From Tetrastigma voinierianum (taxonomy: Eukaryota > Streptophyta > Magnoliopsida > Vitales > Vitaceae): 64,000 bases of DNA. A model generated the notes under the pieces. The model ran no database searches. It was not told the origin of the DNA and saw only the letters and a program-made list of their open reading frames with translations. The DNA lies in NCBI GenBank assembly GCA_016808115.1, contig JAEQBH010000648.1, forward strand, positions 62,001 to 126,000, written 5' to 3'. The position numbers and the translations under genes are program-made. Of this stretch, positions 24,103 to 36,249 are shown one piece after another; positions within the stretch are counted from its first letter, which is position 1; each line of letters opens with the position of its first letter.

Positions 24103-25600
24103 ATTTAAGCCGCGAGATAGAGCAGGTGTCTAAAAATGTGTTGATAAAATGAAAATTAAGTGTTGAAAAATAAGTGTTGAGAAAAATTAAGTCTTTGAAT
24201 TTCGTAAGTATTGAATGCGTCTTGTAAAAATTGTTTTGATAAGTTCTTAACAGATTGAATCTTTGAAGATAAATATATTGTTTGATAGCGTAAATCTTTG
24301 AATCAAGAAAATTATGTGTACATATATTTACTATTATCATTAAATTACATATTATCCAAAATAAATAGAGTTTCTAATAATATTTTATTTTCACTACAAT
24401 TATTAATTATTGTAAATAACATGTTTAAAAATATGTAAAAAAAATATTTATTCTAATAATATTGTAAAAAAGACATAAATATGTTTAAAAAATAATAATA
24501 GATCTAAACTTTTTAAAACTATTCAAACTAACCAAGAGATATTTGTAAAATATTATATTATTTATAAGGGTTTTTTGGTATAATTTATTTTCATTTAAAA
24601 AAATTTTGTTGACCGTGATACAAATTCGTTAAGTAGGTCTTTGCCTCTTTTATAATTTTAACGATTTTTCGTTTTAAAATTTCGATTAAGAGTTTCACAA
24701 ATTTTGTTGCTCAAACGTAATGCAAAAAATTAAAGTATTGGAAATTTTGGAACGATGATTTGAGCGTTTTGATAGTTTATCAAACGAAGTGCAAAAAATT
24801 TGGTGGAAATAGTTAAACGCCGTTTTGTTAAGCGAAAACCGAACGAAATGAAAGGAGGACTGACTAGAGGATATTTTATAAAGGGAATTCAACAACTTTT
24901 GCGATGATGAAGTGGATGACATTGGGAAAAGTACGCTTCTAAGTTATCAATTTACAAATTATTATACATAGGTCATAAAGATTTGAATTTAGGTGATTCA
25001 AGTTATCAAAAGTAATAACTGTGTATCAATGAATATATTACCATAACCCGTAAATATAACTTGTATATTTATTGATTATGATAGTATATTTATTAGTTAT
25101 GATAATACATTTATGGATCCATAATTTTTTTTTCCTAATAACCCTGAATCCCTTAAATTTAATTCTTGGTGATCTATATATAATAATTTTCGAATTGATA
25201 AACCTACTTTTCCATATTTGAGGTTGGAGGGGGGGTATCATTGAATTTGAGACAGCTCAAAAGTCAAGGCCCTCCGGTTTGAGTGAGCAGAAAGTTGTAC
25301 CTTCTGATGATCAACTGGCATGCAGAAGCACTGTTGGGCTAAGAGCGTATGGTTTTTGGCCCATGACGTTATCTAAGCCCACATTATGTATTTTTAGGCC
25401 CAAACCAACATAGACCAAAATCCATGGCCTTACAAAGATACTGCAACATGTAACATGTCATGGGCCCATTGTAAGTCAACTGTGACCAACCGGTTGGACC
25501 CATCCTATTTTTTATACTAGGTACGATCCTATTTCTTATACTAGGTATGATCATTGCCATGGTGCGTGCAGTTTATCATAACGTCAAATTATTATAAATT
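24103..25600. other. AT-rich spacer, no gene seen
   Basis: Several frames of 67-107 codons occur but none shows a recognisable domain or codon bias. Around 25505-25555 a TATACTAGGTA.GATC unit is repeated twice. A GGCCCA-rich patch lies near 25350-25470. Nothing else is supported. Confidence 0.35.
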
Positions 25601-26039
25601 ATTGTATTAATTATATATACTTTTTTGGTAGGTAAAGGAAATTGAGGCTTCATGTTAAAGAAACAAAGGTAAAGGCAAATCCGAAGTCCTAAAAAGGAGG
25701 AGTAAACAAAAGGAAGGGTCATTAAAGCATTTTTCAAAGAAACAAGAAGGTTTAAAGCCAACAAACCAGCCAAGCAATAAATTAGGCTCTTAGAAATTAT
25801 TTTATCTGTGCTCATAGGGATGTAACAACATAAATATTCATATTTGGAATAATTATTGCCCAATGTAAAGGCTAGAGATACGATGTTCGATATGTTGAGA
25901 AAGAAAGGCATATTCTTGAGCAGCCATTATATATGTTCTTTGCTTTTCCGAATCTCACAAAAAATGTTGAGAGGGCTACCATCACAAATTTATGACATTA
26001 ACCCCCTTTCACGGGGTGATCTCGACTGCAAAATTCCCC
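25601..26039. other. Unassigned flank of the LINE remnant
   Basis: No clear domain is visible here. It may be the 3' end of the LINE to its right, since that element runs leftwards on the minus strand, but I see no poly(A)/poly(T) tail that would prove it. Confidence 0.3.
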
Positions 26040-26744
26040 AGATCTTTCTTATGTAGGGATAGGGCCAAATAGCTCACAGTGAGAGATAGAGAGTTAACTT
26101 TATAAGTCCCCAAATTGATGGACTGTGGATTAAAATATGATCTAACCCTTTATCTTCTTTCTTACAAAAGGGACATCTGTTTGCTAACTGGTAACCCTCT
26201 TCTTTAATTGTTGCATTGTTAATATTTTTTCCCCACTAAGCTTTGCAGGCAAAAAACCCACTTTAGTGGGCACATAGGGGTTACAATAATATTGGTGGGG
26301 GCTTTCAAGGGAGGTCCTACCTCTAGCAAGCTACAATACACTTTCACTGAGAACTAACCATTCTTATTCCCTTTCCACACTAATTTATCTTTTTTCCACG
26401 GGATAATAAGTTTATTATTGGTCAACTCGATAGAATTCTGAACTTGCTCCAACTCCTAATCATTAAAGGCTCTTGAAAATCTCGGATTCCAAGCTCCATC
26501 CTATCTTGAAGACTCTCACACCTCAGCCACCTTAGCCCTTTTTGTCCTTGCTATATTGTAAAGAGTAGGGAAGGAGGTGCAAAGGGACACTCCCCCCACA
26601 CCAAACATCCTCCCAGAATCTAATTCTCTTTCCATCCCCAAGTTCGAAAACGTAGCCTTGTTTTAACTTTGCAGTTTCTACATTTATACCTTTCCACAAA
26701 TATGTACTAGCATTGCCCCTAGGGATTCGCTCGCCTGGCTTCAT
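26040..26744 (-). pseudogene. LINE (non-LTR) retrotransposon C-terminal remnant, zinc-finger RVT region
   Basis: The minus strand has an open stretch (26744-26532) with W.GI and FELGDGKRIRFWEDVWCGG. This is the pattern found after the reverse transcriptase in plant L1-like LINEs. Broken frames then give WNPRFSRAFND, NG.FSVK.YCSLL, a GKKY..NN..RRG region, and LANRCP-like/HIL-like residues. Together these match the order of a zf-RVT domain. There are several frameshifts and no complete catalytic core, so this is a 5'-truncated dead copy. Confidence 0.75.
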
Positions 26745-27221
26745 GATGCGTATGACGATAACATTTTTCCTAGTTGAGTTTTCCTCTTCAACAAACTCCT
26801 TATATATGAAGTATTTTATTTTAAATTTAATTTATTAAATTTTATTACAAATATATGGTGTTATTAAATCATATTAATTTGTTAGGTCTTAAAACTTCAT
26901 TATTTTTATTTCAATAATTTTTAAATAAGTTTATGTTCTTAATATATATATGTATGGGAAAATTAATATTAAAATCCTGCATTTTTACATGATTTTTGTA
27001 TTTAAACCATGAACATAAAGTTTGCTTTTTAAATAAAGAAATTTTTCGTGAATTTTTGTTTTTTATATCGCAATTCAGAGCACTCCCTTTTTGCCAAAGT
27101 AGTAGCGACCAAATGACAAAATTCATGAAAGTCGTTATATTTAAAAAAACAAATTTTTGTTCAAAATTTAAATGTAAAAGTCATGAAAGTTGAATTTTAT
27201 CTTTAATTTCTTCAGTTTTTC

Positions 27222-27224
<3 letters not shown>
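26745..27224. other. AT-rich spacer
   Basis: TTTAAATTTAAT-type sequence without a recognised gene or terminus. Confidence 0.35.

Positions 27225-27296
<72 letters not shown>
27225..27296. repeat. (AT)n microsatellite
   Basis: About 36 uninterrupted AT dinucleotides. Confidence 0.98.
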
Positions 27297-27300
<4 letters not shown>

Positions 27301-28320
27301 TTTTTTCTTCTAATATATAAATTAATTGATCTGTGAAGGTATAAATTATTTATAAATCTGATTTTGTTGGAGTCTTAAGCGAAAATTCATTACATGTTTC
27401 AAAAATTTCGAAGTTATAAAGGATGTAGACGAGATGGTTGACCAAGATTACTTGTATAATATTTTAAAATTTATGAGAAGATATTTACGGAGATGAAAGA
27501 GGAAGATTTGAAGGAGTTAATTGTGCAAATAAAACCTGGAAGATTAGATTGGGTGAGATTTTTATGAAGATGAAATATTTTGATAATTATGAAACGTGAT
27601 CAAAATCTCAAAGCTAGCATATTGGAACAGATATGGAAGTATGCAATATGAGAAAAGGATGAAAAAATTGCATATATAAGAATAAGATATGGATGAAAGA
27701 TCCTCAAGAGGAACCGGAGAGAATACGTTTGAGAACATTACAGAAGTTGAGGATATTAAAGATTTTGAATTTCTATTAGAATCTTAAGATCAATTTTCAG
27801 AGGATGATTTTAAATTTATGTTTTTTAAATTATTATATAACAATTCCTTAAATAAAAAATTCAATTATCTAAAAAAATACAAAAATTTAAAAAAAAAAAA
27901 AACTTTTGACACATAAAAATAATGATTTATAGAAATGTTAAAAATTATACTCATGGTTATTATTGTCAAAAATATGGATGGTGAGTAGAGAATAATGTAG
28001 CAAATTCTTTCATTGTTTTTTCAACTATTATTATCATAGCGAATAAAATTTTACTTCATACAAGTCAATTCTAGATTACCAAACTGTTTTGAAAACATTT
28101 TTCCATAGGAAATAATACTTTGTTGAAGAAATGCTAGATAATACAACCAATGTCTTAATCGATGATATCGAAGTCTTCTGCGCGAGTTTGTGGGGAAATA
28201 ACCGCGTGTGAACCCCAAAGCCACCTGTCCACCTCTTGTATGGGCTTTTTAGATATTTAGTGTAAAAAAAATACTCAAATAATAAAAGTTTAGAAATATT
28301 CATAAATATAGTGTAGCATA
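27297..28320. other. AT-rich spacer, no gene seen
   Basis: No frame with domain similarity. A 75-codon minus-strand frame at 28076-28303 has no recognisable features and borders the palindrome array. Confidence 0.35.
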
Positions 28321-29257
28321 AAAAGTGTCTTTTGGAGACACTTTTTAAAAGTATCTTTTAAAAAAATACTTTAAAAAAGTATCTCTTCAAGGGACTTTTA
28401 AAAAATTTGAAAATTTTACTTCAAACGTGTCTTTTAAAGAGACTTTTAAAATTTTTTAATTTAAGATGAAAATATCTCTTAAATAAACACTTTTTAAAAA
28501 CTTAGGAAAATAAAAAGTGTCTATTGAAGAGGCATTTTTTAAATTGTTGAAATGCTATATTAAAAGTGTCTTTTGAAAAGGCCTTTTCATAATGTTGAAA
28601 GTTTTGAATTAACACTGAAAGTGTCTTTTGAAAAGACATTTTTATAATTTTAAAATTTTTGAATTTAAGCCGTAAGTATCTCTTGAAAAAACACTTTCTA
28701 AATTATTCAAATGTTATACTGAAAGTGTCTTTTAAAAAGACACTTTCTATAATTTTAGAATTGTTGAATCTACGTTGAAAGTGTCTCTTGAAGAAACACT
28801 TTCTAAAAATTTGAAAAACTGAAAGTGTCGCTTCAAGGGACACTTTCTAAATCGTTGAAATGTTATATTGAAAATGTCTTTTGAAAAGACATCATAAGTT
28901 TCAAAGTTTTGAATTAACATTGAAAGTGTTTTTTAAAGAACACTTTCTATAATTTAAATTTTTTGAATTTAAGCTAAAAGTGTCTCTTCAAGAAACATTT
29001 TCTACAAATTCAAAAAACTGAAAGTGTCTCTTGAAGAAACACTTTCTAAATTGTTGAAATGTTATATTAAAAATGTCTTTTAAAGAGACATTTTATATAA
29101 TTTTAAAATTTTTTAATATAAGCTGAAAGTGTCTCTTGAAGAAACACTTTCTAAATTGTTGAAATGTCATATTGAAAGTTTCTTTAGAAAAGATATCTTC
29201 ATAATTTTGAAAATTTTGAATTTACACTGAAAGTGTCTTTAAAAAAAACACTTTTGC
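28321..29257. repeat. Array of short palindromes (GTGTCTCTTGAAGAGACAC type)
   Basis: About 18 imperfect palindromes of the form AAAGTGTCTCTT/AAGAAACACTTT lie roughly 55 bases apart. Two spacer types tend to alternate: one like TAAATTGTTGAAATGTTATA and one like ATAATTTTAAAATTTTGAAT. Each unit can fold into a hairpin of about 10-12 base pairs on either strand. Such clustered inverted words are known from subterminal regions of some DNA transposons, for example CACTA elements. No CACTA terminus was found here, so the assignment stays open. Confidence 0.85.
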
Positions 29258-29410
29258 ACTATTTCATAAAACAACAATTATACTAAAGGTGTTACTTCAA
29301 GATACATCTTTAGACCATTCTATTAAACAACTTTTATTTCATAAAACAAAAATTATACTAAAGGTGTTACTTTAAGAGACACCTTTAGACCATTCTATAA
29401 AACAACTTTT
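29258..29410. repeat. Two-copy tandem repeat, unit about 73 bp
   Basis: The unit ATTTCATAAAACAA.AATTATACTAAAGGTGTTACTT...ACCATTCTAT.AAACAACTTTT occurs twice. Each copy contains a related inverted word (AAAGGTGTTACTT/AAGAGACACCTTT). It adjoins the palindrome array and looks like a diverged extension of it. Confidence 0.7.
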
Positions 29411-29597
29411 ATATCGAACATAAATTAAACCAAATTAACCAAGTCGACACCTTTCCATACAATGTATCAAACATCGAAAGTATCGATAATATCCAAAAAC
29501 ATGAATCACAAGTAGAAGTATCCAAAATACACGTTACATGTACCAACATCCAAAATACTAACAATATTGGAAATATAAGTCAAATGTAGTAACATCC

Positions 29598-30403
29598 TCA
29601 ATGATTACCGCACGAAGGAGCCTTCCTTTTTCGTATTAGACGTCCATGATGTCCAACCATTGGTTTTATGAGATTAGCGTGAACCCTCTCATGCTCACGA
29701 CGACCATATCTCCTCCCACATCTCCTACCATGTCCTCAACCATGATCATCATCTTGTCTCTCTTGATCAACATTGGCTATAGGTACTAACTCCTCAGCAT
29801 TGGACATAACTTCCAATGGTTGCGGAGATGATGCAACAAGTGGTACTGTAGGTGGTGTGGATGGAACCTCCATATGTCTAATATGAGTATCCTCCATAGG
29901 TAGTGGGCTAATGTCATTTGATGGTGCACCTGGAAGATCAAATGTATGACTAGTCCTCATCCTATGAGCTCTACCTCCTCTAGTTCGTGGACCTCTAGAT
30001 TGAGGTTCACGATGTGACAACCCTAATATCAATTTGGCTCTTTGGAGTATGTCTAGTTCCCCTCCCACGTGAACCTCGTCCTCTAGTCTTCATGCCTCGT
30101 GATGAAGGTTGAAGTTGTGTAACAACACCAATACTATATGGAGCATCTAACCAATCCATCTCATGTATAGCCTCCAATACATTAGTACATAATCTACAAA
30201 TATGCATATCCTTTGAAGGTGCACTATCATATATTTGATTTATGCTACTGGTTTGCAAACCAAATAAAAGATGAGTTCATATGCTAAAAAAAATCAAATA
30301 AAATATAGTTTAATAAATACATAAGATATGAAAATTACCAATAGCTCGTGGAAGGACCCATTACAAGTAAGAAATCGAATAGTAATGGAGTGATACCAAA
30401 CCA
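29598..30403 (-). pseudogene. Plant mobile domain (PMD) gene relic, C-terminal part
   Basis: Read on the minus strand from 30403: VWYHSITIRFLT, matching the 'YM.WYRSIT.R' segment of PMD proteins. An apparent intron follows (donor GTAATTTTC after ELL, then a T-rich tract and acceptor before 30260). Next come INQIYDSAPSKDMHICRLC and NVLEAIHEMD, a GRGSRGRG tail, a Ser/Pro-rich stretch (29736-30068 frame), and a basic end GRRCGRRYGRREHERVH stopping at 29598-29600. At least one frameshift separates the two long frames and an in-frame stop lies near 29735. PMD proteins (MAIN/MAIL-like) act in genome stability and silencing or are carried by transposons. This copy is broken. Confidence 0.82.
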
Positions 30404-32253
30404 TGTGACGCCCCATTTCCCGGGGATCCGTTGACAACCCGTCAGCCCGTGGAATATTCGTGGATGTGCAACCGACACCCATGTTGAGTCCCCTTGTCCA
30501 AGACTAAAGATTTAAAGAAAATCGGGCAGAGTCTCCTTTGTATGGGGAGCTCTACCCAAGATACAACCTGTCCCAACATTTTACAATGACCACACCGGGT
30601 CCATGTGTGAGTAAAAATGGCCACTTGGGCCCATGCATCAATACTCTGGAAATATATCCCAGCCTTCCTGTACATGGTTCAAGAGTTAATAAGTCACTCT
30701 TAATTCAAACATATATTAAAATTTACAATTTCTAAGACATGTTATACAAAAACATCAAAGCCACAATCCGGCTTTCTTATAAAAATCGGTCTCCCAATAG
30801 GCGTAAATGTAGAAACGCTCACTGCACGAAATAATGATCCTCGACGGGGTGAGCAATGCCCGATGAGTGATAATTTCCTACATGAATTTACTCCGCTAAG
30901 TGCACATGTAATTGCAACCAAGCATACTTTCGACGAATATCGTGATCACTCTTGAATGTCTACGTGCCACGATCCATTATCTCAAGTCTCAGAGCTCTCT
31001 CACACAACGCCTAAGCTAAATCTGAGCAAAAATATAGTTTTCAAAGCAAAGGTTTTGTTACTCGAAAACTTACTGCAGAACTCGGTAAATATATTGGACA
31101 GCCCTACGAGGGTGAATTCTTTGGGTAATTCTCGAAAGCATGATCGTAGGTCAGCATACGAGATGGTATTTGGGCCAATTTCTGCAAGAACTTGATTCTT
31201 CGGAAAATATTCCTTGAAAATCCTTTTCCAATCGTTTTCATTTTTCTTTTTTCATTTTGTTTCATGTCATGCACTCACACCTACCATCTAGGGTGCCCCG
31301 GTGCATATGAAATGCATTATGTCATTTCCACACAATTCATGCTAATATATTTTACATGTATATATTAACAAAATTTAATTCACATAATTCATGTTATTCA
31401 ATTCACAATCAATAACACCAAAATTAGCTCACATGGCCTAATAACAATCCACGCAATTCATTTTGAATCACTTAACAACACACAAATCACGTGAAGCAAT
31501 TAGAACCTAGGCACACGACCTTTGTTCCCGCAGCAATATAAAGATTTTTCTTCACTAGTTCAAATATTTTGGGGCCCGAAAACACGGTCATCGGACCTCG
31601 ACAAATCCCCATCAATTAAAATGGCTCTTAGCCAAAGAATAAACCAAGTAGGAAAGATCTACACTCTTGGAGTTGTGAACTCCGCGAAATGCGGTCTTGG
31701 CGTAGCCCGCTTGCCCGCGTAGATCGGCACGCTGCGAAAGGCGGGCGAGTGCCACCCTTTTTTAGAGAGAGAGAGAGTCGAAATCTGGAAGTCACCCTTC
31801 CTCTCTCTGAAACCGATGTTCCCACCCCTCTTTGCCACGTTTTGTTCCAATGGAGGAGAGAAGAGTCTCTTTTGATCTTATTTTAAATCTTTTCTATTAA
31901 TTCGCAGTGGCTAGTTTGCTTTTTAAAATCATTTTGACATGGCTTAATCTAGGTGCATTCATCTCCTCATCTCACTAATCATGCAACATGTGTGAATAGA
32001 GTACGTCATGTAGTAGGTGACTTTTGTCGCATCACATATCTCTCACAAGTTGTAACCGCGATTACTCGACATCGGTGCCTCAGCGTGAAATTTCGTCTCG
32101 GTCGGCCCGGTCGACGTGGTAGCTAGATTTGTGAGGCGATTACGATGGTGAAGTGCGTTTCGTCGTCACGGAAATTTAGAAAATTTTTCGGATTTTGATC
32201 GAAATTACCATTTTATCATTTTTCAGAAAATTAGAATTTTTTCGGGTTTTACA
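30404..32253 (-). mobile_element. G1 3' LTR
   Basis: 1850 bp, TGTGACGCCCC to GGGTTTTACA on the plus strand. The partner LTR is at about 47787-49600. The two differ by many substitutions and single-base indels. Confidence 0.9.
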
Positions 32254-32265
32254 TTCTCTCCTCAA
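32254..32265 (-). promoter_or_regulatory. G1 polypurine tract
   Basis: Minus strand GAGGAGAGAA immediately precedes the LTR start TGTAAAACCCG. This fixes the element orientation. Confidence 0.8.
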
Positions 32266-32347
32266 CAAAAAATTTCATCGAAATTACATGCAATCCTGAC
32301 AAATCACATGCACATGCAACGTGCACTATGCCATGCATGTAAACTAG

Positions 32348-33282
32348 TCATTTAAGAATTAAACGACTAAACCACGTACCTTCATCCCTAAATAAGAAGG
32401 GATAGGTGGCTCGCATCGTGCCCTCGTGCTCCCACGTTGACTCATCCACTCCACGGTGCTGCCATAGCACCCTCACTAGCCTCACGGTCTTGCTTCGCAA
32501 AACCCGATCCATTATGCTAATGCGCCTTTGGTCCCTCCTCGAAAGTCCCATCAGTGTCAACTGTCTCTCCCGATCCCTTTACATATTTGGATCTAGAGTG
32601 TACCTCCGGAGCATGGAGACGTAGAATACCTCATGGACACCTGACATGCTGGGCGGTAAAGCCAACCGGTACGCTATAGTGCCTACCCTCTCAAGTATCT
32701 CGAAGGGCCTAATGAACCTTGGTGATAGCTTCCTAAACTTCTTAGAACTGACCCTCCTCTCTTAGGCATCACGCCCCGAGAAAACCAGATCTCGACCTCG
32801 AACTCTAAGGGTCGGCGTCGCACATCTGACCTAGCTCTTCTTAGGCTCACGGCGCGTGAGAAGGCATTTGTAAATATCAAACTCACCTTCTCGGAGGTGT
32901 CTCTAAAAATCAGATCAAGACCGATGATGGAGCTCTCTCACCTTGGTCCAACATATCGGTGATGCATGGCCTCATCTCTGAGAAAATTACCTCATATGGT
33001 ACCATTTGTATACTAAACGATCGCGATTGTGCGAATTCCACTAAGGACAAATGCTCTTCCCAGCTACCCTTATGATCCAGGACGCATGCTCGCAACATGT
33101 CCTCTAACACCTGTATGGTCCTCTCTGACTGACCATCTGTCTGTGGATGGAAAGTTGTACTCATGGTCAGCCGTGTGCCCATAGCCTTTTGGAAACTCTT
33201 CCAAAAGTCTTGCGCAGTAAACCTCGGTCTCTATCACGACCATATGGATCACCCGGTACTCCAGTAATGGACGATCTCTCGG
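32348..33282 (-). pseudogene. G1 integrase C-terminal half and chromodomain
   Basis: Minus strand, in broken frames. GTRLTMSTTFHPQTDGQSER, then TIQVLEDMLRACVLD and GSWEEHLSLVEFA (33182-32910), is the end of the integrase catalytic core and includes the conserved E of the DDE triad in the Q.ER region. SDVRRRPLEFEVE and a GK..PR..GP.. region (32886-32683) match the GPY/F module. KTVRLVRVLWQHRGVDESTW then EHEGTMR..YPFLF (32560-32400) is a chromodomain-like tail. The upstream half of the integrase lies at 42950-43410, on the other side of G2. Confidence 0.88.
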
Positions 33283-33287
33283 ATATA

Positions 33288-34931
33288 TGATTAGTACCTG
33301 GTAGGTTGAGCGGAATCAGCAAAATTTATATCCTAAGTTCCTCCTCTTGTCGTAGTCAAATGCGATATGGCGGTCTAGAATTCGAACACGGGGATGGGTT
33401 TTCATCCTTTGAGGAATGATTTGCATAAGTGTGAAAAGATAAGGCTTTCTATTTTGGATTTTGGTTGTTTCAAAACGGTGTGAAGTAGTTTGGCTGAATA
33501 AGCGTAAAGTAGAAAGTGATGTGTGAAAGGTAACTTTGAAGATTTAGGTCTTGCTTTGATAACATAGAGGCGAAGCAAGTGTCCTCGGGGTTTTATCCTG
33601 CGCATTATGACAAGCATTTATAGTCGAAGCCATAGCGGATCTTTGTTTAACCGCAAACCTAACCCTAGAATCACTCCTATTGAGTCGAAACCACGAGGTA
33701 ACATCCATCTCTGACCTTCGGAGTTTAAAACCACAACATTCAACATCATTTCGGTGGCTAAGTAAAGACCATCTAAAAAACCACGATTACGCATCTGGCA
33801 ATAAGTATACCTTTGTATCTAAGCGTAGTAAGTATTAGCTGAGTGTGATGTTAAATGATATTCAACCCTAGTTTGAGAAGATGGGAGCCATAAATACGAT
33901 GCACACATGGCATTCAACACATGAGGACAACTGTAATTGCCCCCTGACCAAGCTGGCTACCCACTCTTGAAGAAAAGAGAGGCTTGTAGAAACATCTCTT
34001 GAGTTGTCATCACTCAAGAGGGTTGTTTGGTAGCCCTAGAAAAATGAGAGAAAGGAGAGAGAGAAGAGAGAAAAGCAAAACCCTAATGAAGTGGGAGATA
34101 TTTATAAAATGAAAAATTGTGCCAAAGATTGCTTCCCAAAATTTCCTCCTTAGGGTTACACCACACAAAAACTATGGGGTTTATATGAGCCACCCATTAT
34201 GTGAAACTACAATAAAGCTGGCACATTTTGGCTAAAATAAGGGACAAGGAAGTAATACACCAAAATGAAGTCGGTTTGCATTAATTACAAAAGGATGACA
34301 AGGCAGACAATTTAGCTAGGACAGGCCAATTTCGCTAGGCAGCGAAAATTTCGCTAATAGCGAATTTCTCTAGGTAAGCGAGTACGAGAGATAGCGAAAT
34401 GAGAGAATTTAAGCTAGGCACTGGCAATTTCTTCTTCATGAATTCGCTAAGCTTAGCGAAACGCCACAGGTGATATGGCTGACCGCTAAGGCAGTGGTTA
34501 GAAATTTTTTAGGTCTAGCGAAATTTCACAATTTCGCTAGGATTGCTAAATTTTCGCTATGATTGAAATTTTCTCGAAATGACGAAATTTTCCCAATCTT
34601 AGCGAAATTCCTGGAATTCAGCGTCTTTCTTGCATGGCCCTCACTGCTCTATCTTGCACCAACTTTTATCACTTTGCCTTCATTCTTTCTTTGAATTTTG
34701 GTATGTTTGATGGCTGATGAATGGGTTCAATCTTCATGGTTTAGCATATGTCTCGATATTGAACTCTTAAAATACATGGCCCTGCAAACAACAAAAAAAT
34801 AACCTCTATGATAAGTGATACTAAGAAGACTTGAACACTTCAATTGGCATAATTGGCATGATTAGTGCGCAAAAAGCACTCAAAACCTATCTGATATAGG
34901 GCTCAAAATAGCACTTTTTGGGTACTAATCA
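33288..34931 (-). mobile_element. G2 3' LTR
   Basis: 1644 bp. On the minus strand it has a TATA box (TTTATAAATA, about 34099-34109) also present in the other LTR, where it is worn. The region 34320-34610 is crowded with TTTCGCTA/TAGCGAAA words. Confidence 0.9.
34320..34610. repeat. TTTCGCTA / TAGCGAAA motif cluster in the G2 LTR
   Basis: At least ten copies in both orientations within about 290 bases, many paired as inverted repeats (for example AATTCGCTAAGCTTAGCGAA at 34440-34460). The partner LTR keeps eroded copies at 42350-42610. One perfect pair, TTCGCTA-CAA-TAGCGAA, also occurs inside G2 near 38318-38336. Confidence 0.8.
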
Positions 34932-34943
34932 CACCCCCCAACC
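34932..34943 (-). promoter_or_regulatory. G2 polypurine tract
   Basis: Minus strand GGTTGGGGGGTG is directly followed by the LTR start TGATTAGTACC. Confidence 0.85.
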
Positions 34944-36249
34944 GAAACGTTGCTAGTCCCTTAGCAATGCGAGAGAAACAAAGGATGCATCAGGTGATTC
35001 TCAAAAAGGTTTATGGATCAAAGGTGTATATACAAATAAGCATTACCTTTAAAATGAAGGAGTGATACCAAGTTTGAAAACCGACATGAAGGGGAACAAA
35101 AACCATATAAGAAAAGTTTTGAGTCGACATCGGTTCTTGGTTCTCAGCAGATTTCCACGAAGTCTAATGGTTTCTTTATGTAACGAGATCGAACCGATAA
35201 ATTACCAAAATTGTCCCCTCCCCTGACCTATGCGGCATAGGCATAAGTTGTTGAACAACCTAGATAAGGATAGTGCAGCTTTTCTTTCTTTATTCAACTA
35301 CATTGTAGGTGCAATGCTTTAAAGTCGACTTCACGAAAGTCCGTGTAACGAGGGTGCACCGATGACTCCCGGCCGATTAAGGTTTAGGGCATCGAGCGAA
35401 AGGATCTTGACCACAAACTCCTGAGCTTCACGGACTCGAATGACTTGAAAATCAGCACCTACAAATCGTTAAACTCACCTATCCACCCATGTAACGAACA
35501 CTAAATCGATGACTCCCTGACGAAATTAAGGCTTAGGGCGTCGGGCTTGAGCTTTTTCGCCGCGCCACCCCCGCGAGGCCGTGCTTTCGGAGTTTCAAGG
35601 AAAGGCTTCCGCGACTTTATTTTTCTTTTCTTCTTTTCTTTTTCTTTTCTTTTGCTTTTTCTTTTCTTTTCCTTTTTGAACTACATTGATGCTTCAAATA
35701 TTGGGTAACACAAACCTATCATGGGTTGCCCAACATACTAAGCGAAATATACAAAATGAAAGGAGGTAAACCAATTCACAACCTAATGAAACAATACATT
35801 GTGCGGTGTGAATTAGCTTAAGGGAATGTTCAGGGTCAAGCATGCTGGAACTTCAACTGACCAAAAATTATATCAACAGTGGAATTTGTTCTATTTATAA
35901 AAAGGTGACAACGGGTTTCCCGAATTTTCATTAAAAGCGTTCAATTGCCCGATTAAAGCAATTCAATTGTTCAATTGAAGCAATTCAATTGTTCAATTTG
36001 AAGCAATTCAATTGTTCAATTAGGAAACAGTCATTATCAGTGAAGACAAAAGCGATTACATAAGATGGAGGCACAAAGGCACTGTGCAAAGTGTAGTATA
36101 CTTATATCTTTGAATAGCTTTTGATATAGCTAAAATAATGGCTGGAAATACATGCATACCAAAGCTAAACATGCAAAATATCCACGCACTATATGGCTAA
36201 TACGTGAATCTAATCAAAATTAGTAGCTGATTGATAAGAAATTTGGTAA
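34944..36249. other. G2 noncoding 3' internal region with polypyrimidine tract and short tandem repeat
   Basis: No coding signal is seen. A TTTTCTTTTC-type polypyrimidine tract lies at about 35617-35690 (polypurine on the element's sense strand). At 35957-36023 a unit of about 23 bases, AAGCAATTCAATTGTTCAAT, is repeated three times. Confidence 0.6.

Noticed and set aside
28321..29257. Palindrome array considered as a CRISPR array or satellite
   Set aside because: The repeats are short, palindromic and variable with non-unique alternating spacers in a plant context, so CRISPR does not apply. The unit is too irregular for a classical satellite.
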